Assembly: GCF_900100005.1 (NCBI RefSeq)
Contig: NZ_FNEB01000001.1
Span: forward strand, 310,001 to 374,000
Length of the DNA stretch: 64,000 nucleotides
Reading direction: 5' to 3'
Origin: Lutimaribacter saemankumensis
Lineage (GTDB): Bacteria; Pseudomonadota; Alphaproteobacteria; Rhodobacterales; Rhodobacteraceae
The notes below the pieces were generated by a model. It was given only the letters and a program-made list of their open reading frames with translations, made no database searches and was not told the DNA's origin. Within the stretch, counting starts at the first letter, position 1. Every line of letters starts with the position of its first letter. Both the position numbers and the translations under genes were made by a program. This document shows, one piece after another, positions 12,069 to 19,841 of this stretch.

Positions 12069-12836
12069 CTAGAGATCGCGCCGATCGGCCGCCTGCGTGC
12101 TGAGCCAGGCTGGCTCCAACGCGTCCGCGACCCCGAGATCGGCAACCATCAGAACCTCGCCCCGGCCTGCCTTGCAAAGCGGCGCGCCGTCAGGGCCCAC
12201 GACAACCGACTTGCCGCCATAGGACAGGTTGCCTTCGACGCCGCAGTAATTGGCATAGGCGATGGTCATGCGGTTTTCCGAGGCGCGCGCCGGCACCAGC
12301 AGGTCGGGCACGTTGTCGAATCCTGCGGGGTTTGCCGTCGGCACAAGCAAAAGCTCGACGCCCCGGGCGGCCAGTTCGGCGACGTGATGGGCAAACTCGA
12401 CATCGTAGCAGATCAGCAGCGCCGCCCGGCGGCCACCCAGATCGAAAACGGTATAGCTGTCGCCCGCCGTGTAGACGTCTTTCTCCATCGGGCCGAAAAG
12501 CTGGACCTTGCGGTAGTGTCCTATCTTGCGCCCGGTGCGGTCGAAACAGCCGGCGCTGTTGAAGATGCGTGCACCGTCGCGCTCGGCCCAGCCGGTCACG
12601 AGGCCGCAGCCCGCCGCGATGCACAGGTCGGACAATCGCCTTTCCCAGGGTCCGTCCTGTGCCTCGGCAAGTTGTCGGGCAAGGTTGGGCTGGTTGTAGC
12701 CGGGCAGGAACAGCTCAGGCATGACCGCGATTTCCGCGCCGGATTGCGCGGCGGCATGCAGCACGGCGGCTATCACGTCGAACGCGCGTTCGACGTCACC
12801 CTTGGGGGATGGTGCCTGGTAGACCGCTATTTTCAT
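12069..12836 (-). CDS. Carbon-nitrogen hydrolase (nitrilase superfamily)
   Basis: A 255-residue cytoplasmic amidase-type enzyme that hydrolyses a non-peptide C-N bond. The catalytic triad is E41 (MPELFLPG), K110 (HYRKVQLFG) and C143 (LLICYDVEF). The protein is close to the length of single-domain aliphatic amidase, carbamoylase or omega-amidase members. It follows the flavin monooxygenase by 21 bp on the same strand, which suggests it cleaves an amide or formamide made by that oxygenase's pathway. The exact substrate cannot be read from sequence. Confidence 0.9.
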   Translation of the reverse strand: MKIAVYQAPSPKGDVERAFDVIAAVLHAAAQSGAEIAVMPELFLPGYNQPNLARQLAEAQDGPWERRLSDLCIAAGCGLVTGWAERDGARIFNSAGCFDRTGRKIGHYRKVQLFGPMEKDVYTAGDSYTVFDLGGRRAALLICYDVEFAHHVAELAARGVELLLVPTANPAGFDNVPDLLVPARASENRMTIAYANYCGVEGNLSYGGKSVVVGPDGAPLCKAGRGEVLMVADLGVADALEPAWLSTQAADRRDL

Positions 12837-12857
12837 GAGGATCTGCCGGAACGCTTG

Positions 12858-14123
12858 TCAGGCGTTTTCGGCCACCGGCTGCGCTGCATCATGATAAGCC
12901 ATGTAGCCGCGTTGTATCGCGATCTGGTCGGCGATGAATTTTGCATCGTGCCACACCCCCCAGATAAAGGACGAGCCCCGCCGCGACTGCCACGGCAGGC
13001 CAAGGAAATAGATGCCCGGAACCTGCGATACCCCGCGTTGGTGGATCGGGCGGCCCTTGTCGTCGAAAGTATCGACCGCCAGCCAGCCATAGTCCAGCGC
13101 ATATCCGGTGGCCCAGAGAATCGTGCCGATCCCGGCCTTTGCCAGATCGAGCGCGCGCAGCGGATCGGTCACGCAGGCGGGATCGTCGGGTATCACCCGT
13201 GCCTGCGGCTCCGGCGGCAGGTCGAGTCCGTTCGCCTCGATATAGGCATCGGCCTCGTCCAGAACCGACAGGTAGTTCCGGTCCCCGTTGCGCAGGTTGT
13301 CGGCCAGATCGGGTGCAAAGCGCATCACCCCGGCGTCATAGCCTTCGGTCATGCCGACAAGCGTCATGCCCTGGTTGGCAAGCGCGCGGAACTCGACCGT
13401 CTTGCCGCCATCCGCGCCGCTGACCGCGATCGTCACATGTTCGGTTCCGGGGCCCGGCGTTTCCGCGTTCCACTTGCCCAGCACGCCCAGCCACCAAACG
13501 AAATCCCGCCCGCGATAGCGGCGCGGCGGGCGGTCATGCGGTCCGACCGAAAGGTAGACCTGACGGCCCGCGCGCATCAGCTCTTCGGCGATCTGCACGC
13601 CGGACGACCCTGCGCCGACAACCAGAACCGCGCCCGGCGGCAATTGCGCGGGGTTCCGGTAGGCGTTGGAATGCATTTGCGTAACCGGGGCATCCGACGG
13701 GACGAGCGGCGGAATCACCGGGCGCTGAAACGGGCCGGTCGCGGCAACGACCGATTGTGCTTGGATCACGCCGGCGGATGTCTCTGCCCGGAAACCGCCC
13801 TTGCCGGCAAGCGGGGTGACATGCGTCACCTCGACCCCGCAGCGGATCGGCGCGCCGATATTTGCGGCGTAATCGACGAAATAATCCGCCACCGCTTCTT
13901 TCCCGGCGAATTCCTCGCCGCCGCAGGAAAATTCCAGGTTGGGAAAGCGGTCATGCCAGGCAGGGCCGTTGGCGACCAGCGAATCCCACCGCTCCGAGCG
14001 CCAGCGTTCCGCGATGCGGTCGCGTTCCAGCACGATATGGGGAATGCCTTGTGCGCCCAGATGCTCGCTCATCGCGATCCCCGCCTGTCCGCCACCGACA
14101 ACGAGCGTGTGTGTCTTTTCCAT
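12858..14123 (-). CDS. Flavin-containing monooxygenase (FAD/NADPH-dependent)
   Basis: About 421 residues. An FAD-binding GGGQAG lies at residues 10-15 after a short beta strand, and a second Rossmann motif VVGAGSSG occurs mid-protein for NADPH. The helix after the first motif (ERDRIAERWRSERWDSL) is typical of class B monooxygenases of the CzcO/YUCCA-like group. Start ATG 14123 has AAGGA 8 nt upstream; an ATG at 14132 is less well placed. It is divergent from the Rieske operon across 203 bp that contain the candidate LysR site, and is probably cotranscribed with the nitrilase-family gene. The substrate is unknown; N- or ring oxidation is inferred from context. Confidence 0.88.
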   Translation of the reverse strand: MEKTHTLVVGGGQAGIAMSEHLGAQGIPHIVLERDRIAERWRSERWDSLVANGPAWHDRFPNLEFSCGGEEFAGKEAVADYFVDYAANIGAPIRCGVEVTHVTPLAGKGGFRAETSAGVIQAQSVVAATGPFQRPVIPPLVPSDAPVTQMHSNAYRNPAQLPPGAVLVVGAGSSGVQIAEELMRAGRQVYLSVGPHDRPPRRYRGRDFVWWLGVLGKWNAETPGPGTEHVTIAVSGADGGKTVEFRALANQGMTLVGMTEGYDAGVMRFAPDLADNLRNGDRNYLSVLDEADAYIEANGLDLPPEPQARVIPDDPACVTDPLRALDLAKAGIGTILWATGYALDYGWLAVDTFDDKGRPIHQRGVSQVPGIYFLGLPWQSRRGSSFIWGVWHDAKFIADQIAIQRGYMAYHDAAQPVAENA

Positions 14124-14216
14124 CGCGTGCATCCTTTGCGCTGTTCCGTTGCGCAAGTTAGGCGAGTGCGGGGTATGGCCAAAACTAACAAATGGTGAAG
14201 CCTTGCTTGGGTTCTC

Positions 14217-14245
14217 GCTAATCACCGTTAGCCTTTGCTTAAGCA
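14217..14245. promoter_or_regulatory. Candidate LysR-family operator upstream of the Rieske gene
   Basis: Contains GCTAA-N6-TTAGC (14217-14232) overlapping an 18-bp element TTAGCC-N4-C-N-TAAGCA (14228-14245). The same 18-bp pattern recurs at 17676-17693 with 14 of 18 bases identical, and both copies lie about 80 nt before a start codon. It contains a LysR-type T-N11-A box (14229-14241). The likely binder is the LysR protein encoded at 16735. Confidence 0.65.
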
Positions 14246-14326
14246 CGACTAAGGCAGTCCCTGCTTTCCACCGATCGGCAAAGCGTCGATCCTGTCGCAA
14301 GCGGGACAGCGAACAGGAGCAGGGGA

Positions 14327-15478
14327 ATGGCCAGGGACATTGCCGATGACGGCGTGATCGACGGGTTGCGCGCGGCCGCGACCGCGGATTTCGAAACCGC
14401 GCGCGCCATGCCGCCCGAAGTCTATACCTCGGACCGGTTTCTTGCGCTCGAATCCGAACATATCTTCAGCAAGGAATGGTATTGCGTCGGAAGGTCGAGC
14501 GCGCTGCCCGCACCGGGCGATTACCTGACATGCGACCTGGCCGGTCAGCCGATCATGGTGATCCGCGACAATGACGGAAACCTGCGCGCGCAATCCAATG
14601 TCTGCCTGCACCGGATGTCCACGCTTTTGCAGGGACGTGGCAATGCGGGCCGGATCGTGTGCCCATATCACGCGTGGACCTACAACCTGGACGGATCGCT
14701 GCGCGGCGCACCCGCAATGTCGCGCAACAGCGGGTTCTGCAAGGACAGCTATCGCCTGCCGCAGGTCCGCTGCGAGGAATGGCTGGGCTGGGCCTTCGTG
14801 TCGCTGAACCCCGATGCGCAACCCGTAGCCTCGCGGCTTGGCGCGCTGGAGCAGATGATCGCCGGCTATGACATGACCCGCTATTCCGAGGCATTCTTCG
14901 AGGAACATGTCTGGGACACGAACTGGAAGGTGCTGGCCGAGAACTTCATGGAAAGCTACCACCTTCCGGTCTGCCACGCCGGCACCATCGGGGGGCTGTC
15001 GAAACTGGACGAGATGATCTGCCCGCCGGGGCATGACGCCTTCAATTATCACACGATCCTGAAGGACGAGAGCCTGCGGATCGCCTGCGCCCATCCGTCG
15101 AACGACCGCCTGAGCGGGGACGACCGGCGCATGACATATCTGATCGCGATCTACCCGTCGCTTCTGATCACGCTGACTCCGGGCTATTTCTGGTATCTTT
15201 CGCTGTTGCCCAAGGGTCCGGGGCAGGTCCATATCCGGTTCGGCGGTGGCATGTCCGACGATTTCAAGGGCGATGCGGACGCAGCCGAGAATTTCCGGCA
15301 ACTCAAGGCGCTGCTGGACGATGTGAACATCGAGGATCGCGGCTGCACCGAAAAGGTGTTCCGCGGTCTGTCATCGCCACTGGCGCAGGCGGGGCACCTG
15401 TCGCATCTCGAACGGCCGAATTACGATTTCGCGCGCTATCTGCTGGACCGGATCGAAACCGGGCAGGGCGCGGTATAA
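14327..15478 (+). CDS. Rieske non-haem iron oxygenase, alpha subunit
   Basis: A 383-residue terminal oxygenase. The Rieske [2Fe-2S] ligands are C93-x-H95 and C112-x2-H115. The mononuclear iron site is H212 and H217 (SYHLPVCH) with D337 (NIEDRG). Family members hydroxylate aromatic rings or demethylate quaternary amines such as glycine betaine and stachydrine. The pairing here with a TMADH-family dehydrogenase favours N-demethylation. No reductase gene lies nearby, so a partner elsewhere is needed. A CAGGAG at 14314-14319 supports the start. RidA follows by 10 bp. Confidence 0.9.
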   Translation: MARDIADDGVIDGLRAAATADFETARAMPPEVYTSDRFLALESEHIFSKEWYCVGRSSALPAPGDYLTCDLAGQPIMVIRDNDGNLRAQSNVCLHRMSTLLQGRGNAGRIVCPYHAWTYNLDGSLRGAPAMSRNSGFCKDSYRLPQVRCEEWLGWAFVSLNPDAQPVASRLGALEQMIAGYDMTRYSEAFFEEHVWDTNWKVLAENFMESYHLPVCHAGTIGGLSKLDEMICPPGHDAFNYHTILKDESLRIACAHPSNDRLSGDDRRMTYLIAIYPSLLITLTPGYFWYLSLLPKGPGQVHIRFGGGMSDDFKGDADAAENFRQLKALLDDVNIEDRGCTEKVFRGLSSPLAQAGHLSHLERPNYDFARYLLDRIETGQGAV

Positions 15479-15488
15479 AGGGCAAGAC

Positions 15489-15905
15489 ATGGAACATCAC
15501 AGAATACGCACGTTCAACACACGCGACACCTATCCCGAACAGAAACTGGACAACGACCTGGCACAGGCGGTCGTGACCAGCGGCGGCCGCATCGTCTGGA
15601 TGCGCGGGCAATGCCCGCAAGAGCTGGACACCGCCGTCAACATCGACAGCCACGACCCGGTAGAGCAGACCCACAAGGTGATGCAGAACATCCGCCAGCT
15701 TATCGAAGAGGCGGGCGGCACAATGGAGCATCTCGTCAAGGTGGTGGTCTACATCACAGATGTGCGCCACCGCGAGGCGGTCTATCGCACGATGGGCGAA
15801 TATATCCGGGGCGTGCACCCGGTTTCGACCGGGCTGGTGGTGCAGGCGCTGGCGCGCCCCGAATGGCTGGTGGAAATCGACGCCACCGCCGTCATCCCCG
15901 ATTGA
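15489..15905 (+). CDS. RidA-family (YjgF/UK114) imine/enamine deaminase
   Basis: A 138-residue protein with the RidA fold: GGRIVWMRGQ, the QTHKVMQNIRQLIEEAGGTMEHLVKVVVYITD core, and GVHPVSTGLVVQAL with the family proline loop. RidA proteins form trimers and hydrolyse reactive enamines or imines produced by PLP enzymes or amine oxidation. Located 10 bp after the Rieske gene, it probably removes an imine intermediate of the same pathway. Members in catabolic operons often act on a pathway-specific imine. Confidence 0.88.
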   Translation: MEHHRIRTFNTRDTYPEQKLDNDLAQAVVTSGGRIVWMRGQCPQELDTAVNIDSHDPVEQTHKVMQNIRQLIEEAGGTMEHLVKVVVYITDVRHREAVYRTMGEYIRGVHPVSTGLVVQALARPEWLVEIDATAVIPD

Positions 15906-15935
15906 TCGGCATCGGCGGGTCTGCGCGATACGCTT

Positions 15936-15978
15936 GGGATAGGTGGGGGCGTCCCTCCATCCCCTGCCAATTTTTTTT
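15936..15978 (+). terminator. Possible imperfect hairpin and T-run after ridA
   Basis: A bulged GC-rich inverted repeat (GGGAT...ATCCC, 15936-15963) is followed 7 nt later by eight T residues (15971-15978). It could attenuate transcription between ridA and the DUF1028 gene, but the stem has bulges and the T-run is displaced. Confidence 0.35.
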
Positions 15979-15994
15979 CAGCAAGAGGAAGATC

Positions 15995-16669
15995 ATGACC
16001 TTTTCACTGGTGGCACGATGCGACGAAACGGGGATGTTCGGGGTTGCGATTTCGTCATCCTCGCCCGCCGTGGCCGCGCGCTGCGCCTATGCGCGGGCGG
16101 GTGTCGGGGCGGTTGCCTCGCAGAACGTGACAGACCCGACGCTGGGGCCGATGGCTTTGGACCTGATGGAAAGCGGTATGGGCGCGGCCGAGGCCGTGGA
16201 CGAGGTCAGGCGCCGGGGCCGCTTCATCGACTACAGGCAGGTTCTGGCGGTGGACGGACAGGGCCGCACGGCTATCCATTCGGGGCCGAATTCGCTGGGC
16301 ATCTGGACGCAGGCCGAGGGGCCGAACGTGGCATCCGGCGGCAACCTGCTGGCAAATGACGGCGTGCCGCAGGCGATCGTCGACGGGTTCCTGGCGGCAT
16401 CCGGGCATCTTGGTGACCGACTGATCGCGGCGATGCGCGCGGGCCTTTCCGCCGGGGGCGAGGCCGGACCGGTGCATTCAGCCGGCATGATGCTGGTCGA
16501 CAAGGTGCCATGGCCGGTGGCCGACCTGCGCTGCGACTGGACCGAGGATTGCCCGATCGAGGCGGTGGCCACCACCTGGGACATCTACAAGCCGCAGCTT
16601 GATGCCTATGTGCAACGCGCGCTCGATCCGCGCGCAGCACCGTCTTACGGCGCTCCAGGGGACGAATAG
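15995..16669 (+). CDS. DUF1028-family protein (Ntn-hydrolase-like)
   Basis: A 224-residue protein beginning MTFSLVARCDETGMFGVAISSSSPAVAARCAY, the hallmark of DUF1028, whose fold resembles N-terminal nucleophile hydrolases. GAVASQNVTDP, the GPNSLG loop and the HSAGMMLVDK segment are also characteristic. Start ATG 15995 has AGAGGAAG just upstream; an open frame running back into ridA is an artefact. The biochemical activity of the family is poorly defined; its place between RidA and the LysR regulator suggests a hydrolytic step in the same pathway. Confidence 0.85.
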   Translation: MTFSLVARCDETGMFGVAISSSSPAVAARCAYARAGVGAVASQNVTDPTLGPMALDLMESGMGAAEAVDEVRRRGRFIDYRQVLAVDGQGRTAIHSGPNSLGIWTQAEGPNVASGGNLLANDGVPQAIVDGFLAASGHLGDRLIAAMRAGLSAGGEAGPVHSAGMMLVDKVPWPVADLRCDWTEDCPIEAVATTWDIYKPQLDAYVQRALDPRAAPSYGAPGDE

Positions 16670-16734
16670 CCGCCGCTTGCCAAGCCCGCGCGACACGGTC
16701 AATCATGGGTCAGGAAAACGCGCGAGGTCGGTCG

Positions 16735-17679
16735 ATGCTGAGGTATACCCTCCGGCAGCTTGAATATTTCGTGGCCGTGGGCGAGGCGGGCAGCATCGCG
16801 CGCGCCTCGGAGCGGATCAATGTCAGCTCGCCCTCGATTTCCGCCGCGATCACCCAGCTTGAACAGGAATTCGGCCTGCCGCTATTCGTGCGACAGCACG
16901 CGCAGGGCCTGTCGCTGACCCAGGCCGGGCGGCAGATGCTGGAACAGGCCCGCATCGTCCTGCGCGAGGCGGGGGCGATGATGGATATCGCGGGCGATAT
17001 CGCAGGCACGGTGCGCGGGCCGATGGCAGTGGGCTGCCTTGTCACATTCGCGCAGATCGTCCTGCCGTCGCTGCGGCGCGGGTTCGAGGCGGCCTACCCG
17101 GACGTCCGACTACGCCAGCTTGAGCTGAACCAGCTTGAAATCTTCAGCGCCCTGCGCCGGTCGGAAATCGACGTCGCGCTGACCTATGACCTGGCACTTC
17201 CGGCCGACCTGCGGTTCGAACCGCTTCTCAGCCTTCCACCCTTTGCGCTGGTGGACGAAACGCACCCTCTGGCCGGCCACACGGATGTGACGGTGGAAGA
17301 GTTGAAGGATCATCCGATGGTCCTGCTGGATCTTCCGTTGAGCGCCGATTACTTCCTGTCGTTCTTCGACGAGATTGGGGTCAAGCCGCGCGTTGTGGAA
17401 CGCACCCGCGACATGGCGGTGATGCGCAGCCTTGTGGCGAACGGGTTCGGCTATTCCATCGCCAATGTGCGCCCGCTCAACCCGTTGTCGCCCGATGGCA
17501 AACCGCTTCGCTTCATTCCGATCCGGGGCGCCGCGCGGCCGATGCAGATGGGATTGTTGATGGCGCGCGACGTGGAAAAATCGAGCGCCGTGCGCGCGTT
17601 CCTTACGCATTGCCGCGATGCGGTGGACGAGGGTTCGTTGCCGGGCCTGGGCGGTATCGCCGTCACAAGCGCAACTTAG
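16735..17679 (+). CDS. LysR-family transcriptional regulator of the catabolic locus
   Basis: About 314 residues: winged helix (LRQLEYFVAVGEAGSIARASERINVSS, about residues 5-65) and a periplasmic-binding-like effector domain. The ATG at 16705 is in frame, but ATG 16735 has GAGGT 6 nt upstream, so I prefer it. It lies between two blocks that share an 18-bp operator-like motif; one copy (17676-17693) overlaps its own stop codon. This makes it the natural regulator of the Rieske and TMADH-like operons. The effector is presumably a pathway metabolite and cannot be named from sequence. Confidence 0.9.
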   Translation: MLRYTLRQLEYFVAVGEAGSIARASERINVSSPSISAAITQLEQEFGLPLFVRQHAQGLSLTQAGRQMLEQARIVLREAGAMMDIAGDIAGTVRGPMAVGCLVTFAQIVLPSLRRGFEAAYPDVRLRQLELNQLEIFSALRRSEIDVALTYDLALPADLRFEPLLSLPPFALVDETHPLAGHTDVTVEELKDHPMVLLDLPLSADYFLSFFDEIGVKPRVVERTRDMAVMRSLVANGFGYSIANVRPLNPLSPDGKPLRFIPIRGAARPMQMGLLMARDVEKSSAVRAFLTHCRDAVDEGSLPGLGGIAVTSAT

Positions 17680-17693
17680 CCATATCCTAAGCA
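17675..17693. promoter_or_regulatory. Second copy of the candidate LysR operator, before the TMADH-like gene
   Basis: CTTAG-N7-CTAAG (17675-17691) forms an inverted repeat containing a T-N11-A box. TTAGCC-N4-C-N-TAAGCA (17676-17693) matches the element at 14228-14245 in 14 of 18 positions. It ends 78 nt before the inferred TTG start, against 81 nt for the other copy. The lysR stop codon lies inside it. Confidence 0.65.
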
Positions 17694-17771
17694 GCGATTT
17701 CGCAGGCTAGTCTTTCGGTGTGGACTGGCAAAGGTATCCTTGCCGCGATCCCATGCGAACAGGAGGCGAGG

Positions 17772-19841
17772 TTGCGCGACCCCCGCTATGACAGTCTTTT
17801 CCAGCCGCTGAAAATCGGCCCGGTCACCGCCAAGAATCGCTTCTACCAGGTGCCGCATTGCAATGGCGGCGGGTATCGTGACCCGTCCGCCGCCGCGGCT
17901 ATGCGCGGCGTCAAATCCGAAGGCGGCTGGGGCGTGATCTTTACCGAACAGTGCGAGATGCACCACACGTCGGAAATCACGCCCTTCATTGAACTGCGCC
18001 TGTGGGAGGACAAGGATATTCCGCCACTGGCCCGCATGGCCGGAAAGATGAAGGAACATGGTGCGCTGGCCGGCATCCAGCTTGCCTATTCCGGGGTGAA
18101 CGGACCCAACCTTTACACGCGCGAGGTGCCGCTTGCCGTGTCGGCGATGCCGATCCGCACCTTCACCAACGATCCGCTGCAGGCGCGTGCGTTGGACAAG
18201 GAGGAAATCCGCGACCTGCGCCGCTGGTTCGTCAATGCCGCAAAACGCTCGCAACAGGCGGGGTTCGACCTGATCTGCCTTTATGGCGCGCATGGCTTCG
18301 GGATCTTCCAGCACTTTCTGAGCCGCGCCACCAACCAGCGTGACGACGAATATGGCGGCAGCCTGGAAAACCGGGCGCGGTTCGCACGCGAGGTTGTGGC
18401 CGACATCCGCGACGCGGTGGGCGATACGATGGGCATCACGATGCGCGTCAGCCTGGACGAAACCATCGGTGATCTCGGCTTTTCCAATGCCGAACTGCGC
18501 GATTTCATCGAAATGCACCGCAACCTGCCCGACATGTGGGATCTGGCCCATGGCACCTGGGAGGATTGTTCCGGCCCGTCACGCTTCAAGGAAGAGGCCG
18601 CACAGGAGGAACTGGTACGCGGTATCCGCGAACTGACCGACCGTCCCATCGTCGGCGTGGGGCGCTTTACCTCGCCCGACGTGATGGCGCGGATGATCCG
18701 GCAGGGTGTGTTGGACGCCATAGGATGCGCGCGCCCGTCGATCGCGGACCCGTTCCTGCCCAGGAAGATCGAAGAAGGCCGTATCGACGATATTCGCGAA
18801 TGCATCGGCTGCAATATCTGCATCACCGGCGACATGACCATGAGCCTGAGCCGCTGCACGCAGAACCCTACCTTCATGGAAGAATGGCGCAAGGGGTGGC
18901 ACCCCGAACGGATGAACGCCAAGGGCGACAGCGGAACGGTTCTGGTGGTGGGCGCGGGGCCTGCTGGTCTCGAAGCCACGCGCGCGCTGGCCGAGCGCGG
19001 CTATGACGTGGCACTGGCCGAGGCCGGGACCGAGCTGGGCGGGCGGCTGATCGGAGAACGCAAACTGCCGGGCCTTTCGGCTTGGGGCCGCGTGGTCGAT
19101 TACCGGGCCTACCAGATCGGCAAGAAACCCAATGTTCAGATATATTTCAACAGCGAACTTGACGCGGAAAGCATCCTTGAATTCGGCTTCGAACATGTCT
19201 GCATCGCGACGGGTGCGAAATGGCGGCGCGACGGGGTCAGCCGTCAGCACGTCGTCCCCTTCGCCATCGACGCCGCCATGCCGCTTTTCACGCCGGATGA
19301 CATCATGGCCGGGAACCTGCCAAGGGGGCGCGTGGTGATCTATGACGACGATCATTACTACATGGGCGGCGTTCTGGCCGAATTGCTGGTGCAGCAGGGG
19401 TGCGAGGTGTGCATCGTGACGCCCTCGGCCTACCTGTCGGACTGGACGGTGAACACGTTGGAGCAGCACACGATCCACAAGCGCCTGGCCGGGATGGGCG
19501 TGGAAATCGTTCTGAACCGGGGCGTGGTGGAAATCCAATCTGATCACGTGGTTACGAACTGCACTTATACCGATGCGCTGACGCCGATGGGCTGCGATGC
19601 TGTGGTTATGGTCGCCTCGAGAACCGAAACCAACGGGGTCTGGCGCGATCTGAAGGCGCGGCAGTCGGACTGGGCCGATGCGGGTATCCGGTCGGTGCGT
19701 ATCATCGGCGATGCCGAGGCACCGGGGCCGATTGCATGGGCAACCTATGCCGGGCACCGCTATGCGCGCGAACTGGATATGCCGGATATCGGGGACGACC
19801 TGCCTTTCCGCCGCGAAACCGCCGAATTGGCCCCGGAATGA
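17772..19841 (+). CDS. Trimethylamine/dimethylamine dehydrogenase-family flavoprotein
   Basis: About 689 residues with the full TMADH layout: an N-terminal old-yellow-enzyme barrel with FMN, a 4Fe-4S site C344-x2-C347-x2-C350-x11-C362, and C-terminal ADP/FAD-type Rossmann domains (VLVVGAGPAG). Start TTG 17772 is preceded by a perfect AGGAGG at 17761-17766; GTG 17718 has none. With that start, C30 falls exactly on the cysteine that carries the covalent flavin in TMADH, and H174 matches active-site H172. Residue 60 is Gln, not Tyr, and the Trp355 of the aromatic bowl is absent, so trimethylamine is an unlikely substrate. It probably oxidatively demethylates a secondary or tertiary N-methyl amine. 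Confidence 0.88.
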   Translation: MRDPRYDSLFQPLKIGPVTAKNRFYQVPHCNGGGYRDPSAAAAMRGVKSEGGWGVIFTEQCEMHHTSEITPFIELRLWEDKDIPPLARMAGKMKEHGALAGIQLAYSGVNGPNLYTREVPLAVSAMPIRTFTNDPLQARALDKEEIRDLRRWFVNAAKRSQQAGFDLICLYGAHGFGIFQHFLSRATNQRDDEYGGSLENRARFAREVVADIRDAVGDTMGITMRVSLDETIGDLGFSNAELRDFIEMHRNLPDMWDLAHGTWEDCSGPSRFKEEAAQEELVRGIRELTDRPIVGVGRFTSPDVMARMIRQGVLDAIGCARPSIADPFLPRKIEEGRIDDIRECIGCNICITGDMTMSLSRCTQNPTFMEEWRKGWHPERMNAKGDSGTVLVVGAGPAGLEATRALAERGYDVALAEAGTELGGRLIGERKLPGLSAWGRVVDYRAYQIGKKPNVQIYFNSELDAESILEFGFEHVCIATGAKWRRDGVSRQHVVPFAIDAAMPLFTPDDIMAGNLPRGRVVIYDDDHYYMGGVLAELLVQQGCEVCIVTPSAYLSDWTVNTLEQHTIHKRLAGMGVEIVLNRGVVEIQSDHVVTNCTYTDALTPMGCDAVVMVASRTETNGVWRDLKARQSDWADAGIRSVRIIGDAEAPGPIAWATYAGHRYARELDMPDIGDDLPFRRETAELAPE

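Noticed and set aside
17718-17771. N-terminal extension of the TMADH-like protein from GTG 17718
   Set aside because: No ribosome site there, while TTG 17772 has AGGAGG and places Cys30 in register with TMADH.
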